NCBI GenBank assembly: GCA_014529385.2
Contig: CM043953.1
Location: 108,382,549 to 108,446,548 of the forward strand
Source of the DNA: Adiantum capillus-veneris
Taxonomy: Eukaryota > Streptophyta > Polypodiopsida > Polypodiales > Pteridaceae
Direction: 5' to 3'
Length of the DNA: 64,000 nt
The notes beneath the pieces are model-generated. The model did not search any database. It saw nothing but the letters and a program-made list of their open reading frames with translations, and was not told where the DNA came from. Positions within the stretch are counted from its first letter, which is position 1. Every line of letters starts with the position of its first letter. Positions 45,811-55,683 of the stretch are shown here, in pieces. Both the position numbers and the translations under genes were made by a program.

Positions 45811-46795
45811 TGATGCGGTGAACGAGAGCTGGCACATGAGTAAAGGGAAGTGCCATGCCCTGAGGACAGGATCGGTCCACAAAGGGGAGTAAGCCCAAAG
45901 CTTTGCGGAAAGCTTCAAGCTTCTCACTAGACAATGCCTTTGTGAAAAGATCTGCAAGGTTGTCCTGTGTTGGCACATAAGCCAAGCTGATCTCTCCTGC
46001 TGAGAGCCTCTCCCTGACATAGTGGTAATGCACCTCAATGTGCTTTGTGCGAGCATGAAAAACTGGGTTCCTCGCAATTGCCAATGCGCTCTGACTGTCA
46101 GTGTAGATAGTGTTGGCAGTGTCCTGTCCAACACCCAAGTCAGCCATAAGGCGTCTGAGCCATACACACTCAACCGTAGCTGTGAAGACTGCCCTGTACT
46201 CAGCCTCACAACTCGAAGTGGCCACAGTAGGTTGCTTCTTGCTCAACCATGATATACATGAACTGCCAAGCATGAAACAAAAACCACTTGTGGACACTCG
46301 CGTGTCAAAACAACCAGCCCAATCTGAGTCCGGAAAAGCATATAAGTCTGGCGGTAATGATCCCCCCTTGGGATAAAACAAGCCAAGATGTAAAGTGCCA
46401 CTAAGGTAGCGGAAAATCCTCTTGACAGCCTGCCAATGCTTAGACCCTGGGCTATGCATAAATCTGCTGATGTGCGAGACTGCAAACGGAATATCTGGCC
46501 TCGTGTTGCATACATAAATGAGGCAGCCAACAGTAGTTTGGTAAAGAGTGACATCAGCAGGATCGCCAGCATCATGTAGACTCAAATTCAAACCTGTTTC
46601 CATGGGAGTGGCAATAGGTTTGCAATCCTCAAGTCCAAACTTACATAGCAATGTCTCTATGTAACTTTTCTGACACAAGGCAATACCACCATCACACTGC
46701 TTAAACTGTATACCCAAGTAATGATGCAACAGCCCCAAATCTTTCATCTTGAAAGTAGCACAAATCAGCCTTAAATTCAACAATATGTCTCTCAT
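45811..46795 (-). CDS. Copia RT end and RNase H
   Basis: This 356-codon frame begins at the RT thumb (MKDLGLLHHYLGIQF) and carries the Copia RNase H: DSDWAGCFDTRVSTSGFCF, SKKQPTVATSSCEAEYRAV with the catalytic Glu, and HIEVHYHYVRE. TRPDIPFAVSHISRFMHSPG lies between. All usual motifs are present. A frameshift separates it from the upstream RT frame near 46701-46795. It would remove RNA from the cDNA hybrid. Confidence 0.93.
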
Positions 46796-48350
46796 TTGGT
46801 CCAGTGATCAGCAAATCATCAAATACATCATCCTCACGCTTTACATACAATGTGCTTTCTGTTGGACTGTTACGAAAGCCTCGTTTAACCAAATGAGTGT
46901 CAGCTTTCTCATACCAAGCACGAGGAGATTGCTTCAACCCATACAAAGCCTTCTTACATTTGCACACTTTGTCCTCTTGTTCTTTTATGACAAAACCGCG
47001 AGGCTGTGTTACATAAACTTCCTCAAATATGTCACCATTCAAGAAAGCAGTAACAATGTCTGATTGATGTACATCCCAACCAAAATGAGCTGCCAATGCA
47101 CATAGAAAACGCACAGTAGTCATACGACAAGTGGGAGCAAAAGTCTCTTCATAATCTATGCCTTTTTGTTGTGCATAACCCTTTGCAACAAGTCGAGCCT
47201 TATGGCGATCGATCTCACCATCCGGCTTGCGTTTCAACTTGTAAACCCACTTCGTACCAATGGCCTTTTTGCCAGGAGGCAAATCACATAAAGTCCATGT
47301 GTCATTCTCTATAAGTGCATCATATTCTGATTTCATGGCAGCAATCCAATTTTCTGAATTCTGTGCTTCATCAAAAGACAGAGGCTCCTCAACATCATGT
47401 AAACTAGACACAGCCAAAGCATAACAATCTGATGCATAAGATGCATGGCGAGAGCCTGAACGAGTACGACTAGATAAAGGTGCATCCAATTTACTGTCAC
47501 GCAAAGTGTGCACCAGCCATTTTGGCATACCTCTAGACTGCTCATTTTCAGCCCTTTCCTCATCAAGTACATCATGTACATATGCATCAGTAATAGGCTG
47601 TTCTAAAACATTTTCAGAAACCCCCATAGGCTGTACATTTGCCTCATTGGAACTTACAGTCGTATTTCCACCACTGAAAAGAGGCTGAACAGAATCTTCC
47701 ACAAACACTACATCCCGTGAAACCAGAATACGTTTTGTTTGCGGATGATACAACCTGTAACCTTTGCTTTCAGCACTATAACCAACAAAAATACATTTGA
47801 CAGCCTTATCATCCAATTTTTTGCGCTGCACTTGTGGCACCAAAGCATATGCCAAACAGCCAAAAACACGCATGTGCTCAATAGAAGGTTTTCTATCATG
47901 CCATGCTTCATATGGAGTAATAGACTGCAAAGCTTTCGTAGGACACCTGTTAAGTACATAAGTGGCACACATGATGGCCTCAAGCCAAAAAGAATGCGGC
48001 AAAGCTTGACTTTTGACCATACATCGTGCCATTTCCGTTAGTGACCTGTTTTTCCTCTCAGCAACACCATTTTGCTGAGGTGTATAAGGCATTGTACATT
48101 GGTGTTTTATCCCACGACTAGCCAGAAATGCATTAAATTCATGAGACATATACTCGCCCCCTCGATCAGAACGGAGGGTGCCCATAGTACATTTCGAGAC
48201 ATTTTCAGCCATAGCCAGAAATTGTTTGAAGCACGTAAAAACTTCGGACTTCACTTTAAGCGGAAATACCCATGCATGCCTGGAGTAATCATCAATGAAA
48301 GTCACGAGTACAGGTAATTGCCCAAGGACGGAGTTTGCATGGGCCCACAA
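46701..48350 (-). CDS. Copia integrase and reverse transcriptase
   Basis: A 549-codon frame. The integrase core shows TFIDDYSRHAWVFPLK (Asp), LRSDRGGEYMSHEF (Asp) and PQQNGVAERKNRS (Glu), then the GKxF-type segment around CLAYALVPQVQRKKLDDKAV. RT follows with WVYKLKRKPDGEIDRHKARL, EETFAPTCRMTTVR, DIVTAFLNGDIFEEVY and ALYGLKQSPRAWYEK. The active-site box reads VFDDLLITG; usual is YVDDxIITG, and some residues before it appear deleted. The frame ends soon after, where the RNase H frame takes over. Confidence 0.93.
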   Translation of the reverse strand: MWAHANSVLGQLPVLVTFIDDYSRHAWVFPLKVKSEVFTCFKQFLAMAENVSKCTMGTLRSDRGGEYMSHEFNAFLASRGIKHQCTMPYTPQQNGVAERKNRSLTEMARCMVKSQALPHSFWLEAIMCATYVLNRCPTKALQSITPYEAWHDRKPSIEHMRVFGCLAYALVPQVQRKKLDDKAVKCIFVGYSAESKGYRLYHPQTKRILVSRDVVFVEDSVQPLFSGGNTTVSSNEANVQPMGVSENVLEQPITDAYVHDVLDEERAENEQSRGMPKWLVHTLRDSKLDAPLSSRTRSGSRHASYASDCYALAVSSLHDVEEPLSFDEAQNSENWIAAMKSEYDALIENDTWTLCDLPPGKKAIGTKWVYKLKRKPDGEIDRHKARLVAKGYAQQKGIDYEETFAPTCRMTTVRFLCALAAHFGWDVHQSDIVTAFLNGDIFEEVYVTQPRGFVIKEQEDKVCKCKKALYGLKQSPRAWYEKADTHLVKRGFRNSPTESTLYVKREDDVFDDLLITGPNERHIVEFKADLCYFQDERFGAVASLLGYTV

Positions 48351-49993
48351 ACATCACTATGCACAAGCTGCAACCTGCATGTGGCCCTAACTGAACCATC
48401 CTTTGGAAACTTAGAACGCCGCATCTTACCCAGAATACAGCCTTCACAAACATGTTTGATAGGTGCTTCAAGAGGCGGCAAAGAAGCAACCATATCAGAT
48501 TTCTGCAACCGCAGCAAACTGGCAAAATTCAGATGACCAAAACGTGCATGCCAAAGTTTTGCATCTGAAATAGCCCTTGAATCTGCAACAGCATTTGCAA
48601 AATTTTGTCCACACTTGTCACACAAAGTGAGCTTATACAGCCCGCGGCACAAAAGCCCAGATGCAACAATTTCATCACCAAAACTGAGATCATGAACTGT
48701 ACATCTGTCATCCACAAATTTGACTACAAGTCCAAGTCTAGCAAGTGCGGATACAGACAAGAGATTCTTCTTGATCCCAGGTACATAAAGTGCATCAACA
48801 AGTGTGAAGGAACTGCCATTAGCAGCAGTGAGCACAATCTTTCCAACTCCCTGAACTGGATAAGAGGCGTTGTTGGCACAAGTGACTGAATTCCCATGAG
48901 GGACAGACTCGAGAGAGGTAAACAATTCACGATGTGAGGTAATGTGCTTTGTAGCACCACTGTCGAAATACCACACATGTGAATCTGCAGCAACTGACAA
49001 GCATGCATCATGGACAGCAGGATTGTAAGTGCACTCTGCGCTAAAAGCCCATTCTGCATCAACATCAGCATCACAATCTCCTTTCACAGAAGACTCAACA
49101 ATGGCTGCATTTGTAGTGAAACCAGCATTTGCAGTGGAACCACTCTCTTTCTTCTTAGCCTCTTTGGCCTTCAACTTAGGACACGACTTGATCAAGTGAT
49201 CATTGGCTTTACAATAATGGCAACGCATCTTCTTTTTACCCTTATCACCAGAATTGCCAGACGAAGTGCTGCCACCAGAAGCATTAGGAACAGAATTTTT
49301 GCCACTCGCAGCAGAACCATAAGAAGTGGCTGCATTACTGTTACCACCCTTTCTTTGAGAAGCAATGAAAGCCTGTTCAACTGCACGCTGCCTAGTCCTG
49401 TTTTTTCTAGAAAGTGACTCTTGCAACAACAATGCGCATAATGCATCAAACTTGACAACTTCAGGATTTCCTTGGGTCATCAGTCTCCAAGTACTAGCAA
49501 AAGTCTGGTAGGAATCTGGTAAGGCATCAAGAACAGTCTGCACAAGGGAACTGTCCGAAATGACTTCACCTGCAGAAATGAGTTGCTTATTGATATCCTT
49601 GACACTAGCAAGGAAAGTGTCTATATCATCTTCCTCATGCATAATCTTCGACTCCAGCTCTTTACGCAGCAAAGCAATTTTAGTCTCATTGCGGCTTGCA
49701 TAAAGACGTGCTAAAATATCCCAAGCCTGTTTTGCAGATTTTGCTGAACGGATGTGAGGAACAATGGTGCGCTTCACAGACAACGCAATCAATGCATGAG
49801 CCTGCGCATCCTTAACATCCCAACGAGCTTGTTCTACCGTAGGCAAAACAACTCTAACAGCTGCAATCCTTGCAGCAAGACCTGCAACATCCTCAACATC
49901 GCCTACATCCTCAGAACCAGGACGTACATCAAGCCTTGCACAATGTTCCAGACACCCTTTGACACAAGAACATGTTGCATGATATAAGCCCAC
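48302..49993 (-). CDS. Copia gag, protease and pre-integrase domain
   Basis: A 563-codon frame. Residues about 100-200 hold the gag core (RLYASRNETKIALLRKELES, then LVQTVLDALPDSYQTFASTW). CHYCKANDHLIKSC at about residues 258-271 is the zinc knuckle, WYFDSGATKHIT near 340-350 the protease site, and LWHARFGHLNFASLL with CEGCILGKMRRSKFP the pre-integrase zinc region. It shifts frame at 48300-48350 into integrase. The gag N-terminus lies in another frame upstream. Confidence 0.93.
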   Translation of the reverse strand: MGLYHATCSCVKGCLEHCARLDVRPGSEDVGDVEDVAGLAARIAAVRVVLPTVEQARWDVKDAQAHALIALSVKRTIVPHIRSAKSAKQAWDILARLYASRNETKIALLRKELESKIMHEEDDIDTFLASVKDINKQLISAGEVISDSSLVQTVLDALPDSYQTFASTWRLMTQGNPEVVKFDALCALLLQESLSRKNRTRQRAVEQAFIASQRKGGNSNAATSYGSAASGKNSVPNASGGSTSSGNSGDKGKKKMRCHYCKANDHLIKSCPKLKAKEAKKKESGSTANAGFTTNAAIVESSVKGDCDADVDAEWAFSAECTYNPAVHDACLSVAADSHVWYFDSGATKHITSHRELFTSLESVPHGNSVTCANNASYPVQGVGKIVLTAANGSSFTLVDALYVPGIKKNLLSVSALARLGLVVKFVDDRCTVHDLSFGDEIVASGLLCRGLYKLTLCDKCGQNFANAVADSRAISDAKLWHARFGHLNFASLLRLQKSDMVASLPPLEAPIKHVCEGCILGKMRRSKFPKDGSVRATCRLQLVHSDVCGPMQTPSLGNYLYS

Positions 49994-50070
49994 ATAGGGT
50001 AGTTGTCCCCATCCAACCTGTCCTCAGCAGCAAACATCTTGAACACATCTGTGTTGTTGTTGTCAGCCAT
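49903..50070 (-). CDS. Copia gag N-terminus (separate frame)
   Basis: ATG at 50070 opens MADNNNTDVFKMFAAEDRLD and NYPMWAYIMQHVLVSKGVWN, the classic Copia gag start (F-x-G-x-NYxxW...M...L). It overlaps the main frame with a frameshift around 49920-49990. This ATG, not the start of the main frame, is the likely polyprotein start, 363 bases from the LTR. Confidence 0.85.
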   Translation of the reverse strand: MADNNNTDVFKMFAAEDRLDGDNYPMWAYIMQHVLVSKGVWNIVQGLMYVLVLRM

Positions 50071-50412
50071 GGTAAATGCTGCACCTGACGTGAAAATTGC
50101 CCGAAAATAGGAGAAATGGAGCGGGAACAACTTGTGCTATATAGCACAAACCGTAGAAGACTATAAGGCACCTGTTATGCAGAAAACGGCACTGACAGAA
50201 ATTCTGCACAAAATGACGAAATAGCCTGTGCAGTACTGCCCGAAGTGTAAACGGAGGCCGAAATGAGCCCAAATCAAAATTCTGAGCAGACCAAGCTCTT
50301 CGAGCTATCCCAAAATTTTTGTCGACCTTCGAACGCTCGCCAAAGCTCACTGAAATCGGAGAAAGTGAGCAGGCGTGTGCTGGAGCAGCTGGCGACTAAG
50401 CCCGGGAGGACG
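50071..50412 (-). other. Copia 5' leader
   Basis: This untranslated stretch between primer site and gag ATG is partly shared with copy J at 59292-59507. Frames across it have no motif. Confidence 0.75.
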
Positions 50413-50432
50413 TGACCTGCTCTGATACCAAT
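50413..50432 (-). other. Copia primer-binding site (initiator-Met tRNA)
   Basis: The minus strand reads TGGTATCAGAGCAGGTC two bases inside the 5' LTR, a perfect TGGTATCAGAGC match to the plant initiator methionine tRNA 3' end. Confidence 0.95.
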
Positions 50433-50659
50433 TGTTGGAATTAGGGTTGCAGAGAAACACACACAGCTTGGAGAAGACGAAGGAAGCTCAAGGCACATGA
50501 TAGAGAGTGTGTTACTTAGTGTGCAATGGAAAGATAGATAGCCCTAGAGTGATGGGCGTATATACAATGCACGGGGGAAAAAACCTCCTAAAGAGGGAAA
50601 AAATGCCCCGGTGGTCCTAGTGTGTTCACACACATCACTACCACATGTATATGGTAACA
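50433..50659 (-). repeat. 5' LTR of the Copia (227 bp)
   Basis: It matches 45570-45796 with about five differences (for example GAAGCTCAAG for GAAGCTAAAG and CCGGTGG for CCGACGG). CAAAA follows. Confidence 0.96.
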
Positions 50660-51367
50660 CAAAAGCAATAGAGAAGAGAAGGGGTATGGGGGAATCAATA
50701 GCAATGAGGAACGAGGGAGCTTGATTTCAACAAAAAAATGTGTACAACAGCCTTCTTGGTTTCCTGTAAACCTCCAGGCAATAGCCCCCCAAAAATGGCA
50801 AAAGGGGAGCCCCTTATAGGGGTAAATTTATCTAGCCTCACCTTTGGACACTTGTTTGAATTTCCTTTGCATATTTTCATGTGAACCACCACTTTAGATG
50901 ACCTTTTGAGTTTATCACTGCCCTTGTGAGAGTCCTCCACCTTGGAGCAGTAGCGCCTGGTGCTACGGTTCCCTAAGCACAACCTCATATACCTCCAATA
51001 AAAGGCGAGGGGCCTTGTGGGCACCCCTCGTGTGAATTCCACCCTAATGGGCTCACCAAAAACACCAACAACTAATAGCAGCACCATTGGTGATGGCCAT
51101 CAATACCCAGAGCCACCCGTGGTGGCTGCCCAAAAGCGCCCACACAACGCTATCCGTGATGCACGCAAAGGGGATGGTGAGGGAGCTCCATGAGAGCTTT
51201 ATCCCTTTGTCTTAGTTACTTAATGAGTGAGGTTTAATCCTATATTTATATAGCTTACACCATTGCCCCTCAAAATGGAATACGGGATTCATCTTGATCC
51301 ACATAACGGGTCCATGGCCCCCAACTTTGAACTTTAAAAAATTTCATGGCAAAGATGCAAAAAAACC

Positions 51368-51401
<34 letters not shown>
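51368..51401. repeat. C homopolymer run (34 bases)
   Basis: Uninterrupted C run inside LTR B, a G run in LTR orientation. Length is uncertain for technical reasons. Confidence 0.9.
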
Positions 51402-51404
<3 letters not shown>

Positions 51405-52344
51405 TTGGCAACCTCCTATTCATTGCTCAACAGTCAGATGGAAACTCTATAAAATCCCATTGGTAATCCCCATTCCCAGCTTTGGCTTGCATCATCGGAT
51501 CCCTCTTCTAAATTTCCCATGCCCTCAAACGACGAACCGCAAAATTGAAGAAAACCACTTGACTCTTCATTGTCGCTGTTGTCTACCAACTTTATTTGGG
51601 CTAATCTTTGTGTGCATAACCTCGATTGATGCACTATCACTTTGAGTGGCTTCATACATTGCACATCACCTTTATAAATCCTGGTGAGCTCAAGACATCC
51701 TTGATGGCACACTTACCTAGGCGACCATACTAGCTTAGAACTAGCCCCTAGCAAAACTTCAATCGCTCATAACTTGGCCGTCGCGACTTCTATTTCTAAT
51801 CCAAAAAAACCAACCTGCATCATAAATCAAGCACTTTAGATCCATGTACTCACATCTGCTCTAACCACCCAACTACCCCTGTCCAATTTGTGGGGATTTG
51901 CAAGCCACCTTTTTCTTCAAATTGCCATATCTTACACCCCGTAGCTTCGATTGAGAAACCGTCTGGGCCAGCTAGGAAAATACCTCAAGGACCACCTCTA
52001 GCACTTCCAATTTTGCATTTTGGACACTTTTACCAGTCACCTTTGTGAGACATCATAGTAGAGTACCTTATAAAAAAAAACCACATGAAGCATACACATT
52101 TGCTACCAGCTTCCTACCCTTGTCCTTCGCATATGCTTTACCACTTTAGCATCCACCTGTAGGCACTCATAACCCTGTTTTGTCCACTTCATGGCATCAA
52201 CCAACTTTAGCTGCACCATCATTTCCCAACCTCTTTGTTGAACATTTATGTTCAATAAAAAGCACGATTACTAAACTTAGAAAAATTGCACAACTAGAAA
52301 ACAATGTGAGCAAATAAAAAACCTACTATTCATCTCATATATAG

Positions 52345-53040
52345 CTCTTGTTTAAGTGGGTTTTCCAACCCCCTCAATCAACACTTGCTTCACAATGGGA
52401 ACCAATTCCCTTTCAAAGTATAGCTTGAGACACACCCCATTCACCCTTTGTTTGAGAAATCTACCAATCATCCTCATCAACTGGTAGGTACCATTGGAAA
52501 GAACTTGATGCACTTTGTATGATCCTGTCTACTTCTTCTTGAACTTGTTTTGGAAGGTGAAGTCAAGTTAGCTCTCATATTAAAAAGTACCTGATCTTTG
52601 CCTTGATGTCTGCTCTCCTCATGACAATGTCCCAAAACCATGCCAATTTCCTCTTTATAGAGGACCCTCCATAGCACTCCATCTTGACCATATTTCATCA
52701 GATCCTTGCCAACGAAAGTGAATTTACAAGCTTTTGGAACAATCTTCCTCTTTTGCAGTTTGGACAAACCCTCCAAACATTGACTTGTACTAAAAAAATC
52801 ATCAATATCTCTTAAAGTTTCCCTACGTGCATAGGTGGTAGGTGCCAAATATAAACCTGCTACATGAGCCTCCACACGATTGCTAGCTAATTGATCAACC
52901 TCTTGATTTTGGTCCCTTTTAACATACTTAAATTGCATTGCTTCAAAAAACTTCAAAAGCTTCTTCATGGAAAAAACCAACTTTTGAGAGAATCCGTTTT
53001 TACTTGCAATTGTCCCAAGAGTTGTGTAATGACCAAGAGC
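52345..53040 (-). pseudogene. Element B pol, distal part with integrase deleted
   Basis: The frame 52477-53079 has FKYVKRDQNQEVDQLASNRVE (the linker after the second RNase H), LEGLSKLQKRKIVPKACKF and HQGKDQVLF, the integrase N-terminus, and then passes directly into sequence matching the integrase C-terminus (KWTG, VNG-x-x-LKLYF, GVGKP). Compared with A (19560-20430) most of the integrase core is deleted. It is cut on the right by the solo LTR at 53045. Confidence 0.85.
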
Positions 53041-53044
53041 GCGT
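53041..53044. other. Target-site duplication GCGT of the solo LTR
   Basis: GCGT at 53041-53044 and again at 55161-55164 flanks the solo LTR. Element A at 19107-19112 has the equivalent uninterrupted ACACGC. Confidence 0.8.
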
Positions 53045-54199
53045 TGTCGTGTTGTGACACGTACATAGTGGGAACGCATCCTACAAGAGTTATCTTGTAA
53101 TTTTTTAGATACATAATTATCTTTCCTATAATGTACATATGCATATTTAAGTATAATAATAAGCTTTCTATCTCATCCTATTATTTATCTCAAGAGTAAC
53201 CTATTCTTACTTTACCATCAAAAAATACTATGGAAAAAGCGTCAATAGCTCCGCCTCTTTAACTTGGGCAAAAAGCATTGATTCTTTATTTCTACTATCT
53301 CATTATCATCTCACACCCTAGCTAGATCCTATATCTAGGGTAAACTCCAATATATATATATTCTATGTATTTTTCATATTTTTCTTATATAGCTACTAGG
53401 AGGGAATCAAATTCTAGTGGGACACTAGGTGGCATGATTTCAAAGATACACTTATTTTAATGCATTATTGCAAGCATGATTACAAAACTTTGTCAAGGAG
53501 CAATGTCATGCTTTCATATGGCATGATGTGTCCTTTGGAATTAAATGAAAGTCTAAGCTAAGGGGACCACGGGAAGACTTTTGTTGCCAGAAATGGACCC
53601 TATTTTGATGAATTTTTTACACAAGGTTCCAATCCGAATTGGAAAATGATTTTAAAATGAAAATCATAGCTAATGAGTTGAAGTTTCTGCCCATATTTTT
53701 ACTTTTTTATTTGGAGCCACGGTTGAGGAGATATGATCAAAATACTGGACCCCAGTCTGCCCACATCATGCAGGGACAGCTCATTTCCAACTTTTCCAAT
53801 TCCTATTCACACTGGCTCCTCTCTTCTTGTGTAAACCCTTGGGGGTTCCCTTCACCTATAAAAGGGGACCTCTTCTTCCTTGAAAAGGAACTCAAGCATT
53901 CAAGCCATTGATGAGAGGAATTCTTGAGGGAGTGAGTAGTAATGCCTAATTGTACTTAGCCATTAACATAAGCCCAAGCCTACACTTTCTCCTAGAGGAA
54001 GACTAGCCATTCTTGTACGCTATCCTTGGAAGATCAACTCTAATCAAAGAAGGTCTTACACTTGGCTTATCAATCAAAGTGGAGTTCTCCCCTCTTCTTC
54101 TCTCTATATCAATAATGGTACCAAAGGGTTTGTCAAGTAAGATGTGTTCTACATTGATGTTTTCTTGATTTCTTGTTGTTTTCTTTTTCATCTCTAATC

Positions 54200-54251
<52 letters not shown>

Positions 54252-54268
54252 ATATATATATATATATA

Positions 54269-54332
<64 letters not shown>

Positions 54333-55160
54333 TCTAATATTATCTCCTTAACCAAATCTATCTCTCTCACTCTTACTAATTCATCCTCTCTACAAATTTT
54401 AGGTTCTCTTTGCTACAGGTACATCTCTCCCCACAGTATCCTTATTGCCTACGGGCAAGAATAGGGCTTGGGAGGGAAACTTCTCATCTCTTCACTTCTC
54501 TCATATCTACATTTCTCACATACTATCCTAGATGAATAACCCACATGATGATAATTTCTATCGCTTTCACTCTGTACAATCTATTAGAATTAACGTATGG
54601 ATTAGCCGTAAAATACACTTTCAACAACGTATAGTGTTTCTCTTTGGCCTAGAAACGCTCAATGAAATACTTCCATCACCGGATCCCATCATACTACCTC
54701 TCATAGACTATAATTTTTCTTTTGATGTAAGCGTAGTTATCTTTCTATGAACCAAGAGGATTTGTACACACAATTAATCCCAATCACTAGAAAAAATATA
54801 TATACTACGGTAAGCACAAAGCTACAATTCCAAAGAACAATTCGTAGCCTATTTGGTCAGCCAAGATTGAATGCCATTAACTCATCTATTAACCCTTTCA
54901 TACTACCCATGATACGATATGACTATAGCCTTGATGTTTTCATCTTTGTGTTGTTTTGACATTCTCTTTTGTGTTCTTTCTTTGTGTGTGTGAGTGCAAG
55001 AGAGAAAGAGTGGGTCTTCTTTGATTGCACTTCTTTCCAAACCCTAGTCTTCATGGCATCTATGGTTTAATTTCTTCATATAGTTTTTGTTGAGTTCTCT
55101 CACAAACTCTCACAGCCATAAGCCCGGTGCTTTCCCGGTAAGACCGCTAATTTCTCGACA
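53045..55160 (+). repeat. Solo LTR of gypsy family F (2.1 kb)
   Basis: TGTCGTGTTGTG to TTTCTCGACA, homologous to the LTR at 1909-4185 in opposite orientation, flanked by GCGT. No internal F sequence is present, so it is a solo LTR left by recombination between two LTRs. It lies inside the second RNase H-linker part of element B. Small frames (54003-54191, 54532-54959) match frames in the other LTR and are conserved LTR sequence. Confidence 0.9.
54204..54327. repeat. (TA)n microsatellite in solo LTR
   Basis: About 60 TA units with rare C interruptions. The sister LTR has GAGATA-type repeats in about this place (2933-3075), so the array is specific to this copy. Confidence 0.95.
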
Positions 55161-55618
55161 GCGTCACCCTTAATCACACAAGTCTGGAAATTCCAAACTC
55201 CACACATTGCTTTAATCCCAGATGGAAGTCAAGTACTCTGCTTTGTTGTTTGTGTGAACATTATCTAAATCATAAGCCTTGGAGAAAAGCACTTTACCTT
55301 GTGGATCCCGTATTAGTATACCTCCTCTCGCCTTTTGTACTACCCTCTTGTAAGCTCCATCAAACCACACAGTGAAAGCCCCTTCCAAATCAGGTTCTTC
55401 CCCAACATCTTCTTTCACCACCCTTGGATATATTGGCAACTCAGCTTACTTGTTGACCAGAATATCTGCCAAATGGAATCTTCTAGTGCGATCAATCTTG
55501 AACTCAAATTCAAATTCTAGTAATTCTAGCATCCACTTCTTGATATGTCTCCTTGGCTTTAAACAAAGTACCAATTTAGGCAACATATTCTTAAATGTGA
55601 GCACATAGAACTTTTGAA
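55161..55618 (-). pseudogene. Element B first RNase H end and second RNase H
   Basis: The frame 55212-55439 reads FTVWFDGAYKRVVQKARGG and HTNNKAEYLTSI, the Tat-type second RNase H with the catalytic Asp and Glu-containing motif kept. 55440-55618 matches the end of the first RNase H of A (EFEFEF, RRHIKKWM). It is cut on the right at about 55620 by repeat X. Confidence 0.85.
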
Positions 55619-55621
55619 TAA

Positions 55622-55683
55622 TCACATTAGGAAAATATGAATTCTCTAGGGGCCCTTTGGGATTAAAGTTAATTAGAGGCCTG
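55622..55683 (+). repeat. Dispersed repeat X fragment
   Basis: ATTAGGAAAATATGAATTC and GGGGCCCTTTGGGATTAAAG match 20758-20815. It sits between element B and Copia fragment I and may be the end of a larger element that was deleted. Confidence 0.65.

Larger units (their letters stand above)
45570..50659 (-). mobile_element. Ty1/copia element, full-length, recently inserted
   Basis: A 5.1-kb minus-strand element with two 227-bp LTRs (45570-45796, 50433-50659), TSD CAAAA, initiator-Met primer site and polypurine tract. The order gag, protease, integrase, RT, RNase H is that of Copia. The LTRs differ at about five positions of 227, so insertion is the most recent among those that can be dated here. 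Pol is nearly intact but needs frameshifts near 49920-49990, 48300-48350 and 46700-46795 to be read through; some could be sequencing errors. Relatives in the window are H, I and J. Confidence 0.97.
45300..52211 (-). repeat. 3' LTR of Tat-like element B, split by Copia
   Basis: 50665-52211 plus about 45300-45564 form one minus-orientation LTR of the A family. On the minus strand it starts AGTTGGTTGATGCC, has GTGCCTACAGGTGGATG, a GGAGGTTTTTTTG block, CCTCGCCTTTTATTGGAGG (A has CCCGCCTTTTTAATTG) and the GA array, in LTR A order. The left end near 45300 is uncertain. A TATA-like CTATATAAATATAGG lies at about 51245-51258 on the minus strand. The Copia at 45570-50659 interrupts it. Confidence 0.7.

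Noticed and set aside
47506..49417. Plus-strand frames opposite Copia pol (for example 48605-48889 and 49010-49417)
   Set aside because: They are shadows of the conserved minus-strand pol frames and recur opposite fragment H for the same reason.
50695..51087. 130-codon minus-strand frame
   Set aside because: It lies inside LTR B and matches LTR A sequence that is not open there.
54532..54959. Two similar small plus-strand frames also found inverted at 2206-2418
   Set aside because: Conservation between copies is explained by shared LTR sequence. A small LTR-encoded peptide cannot be excluded, but nothing supports it.
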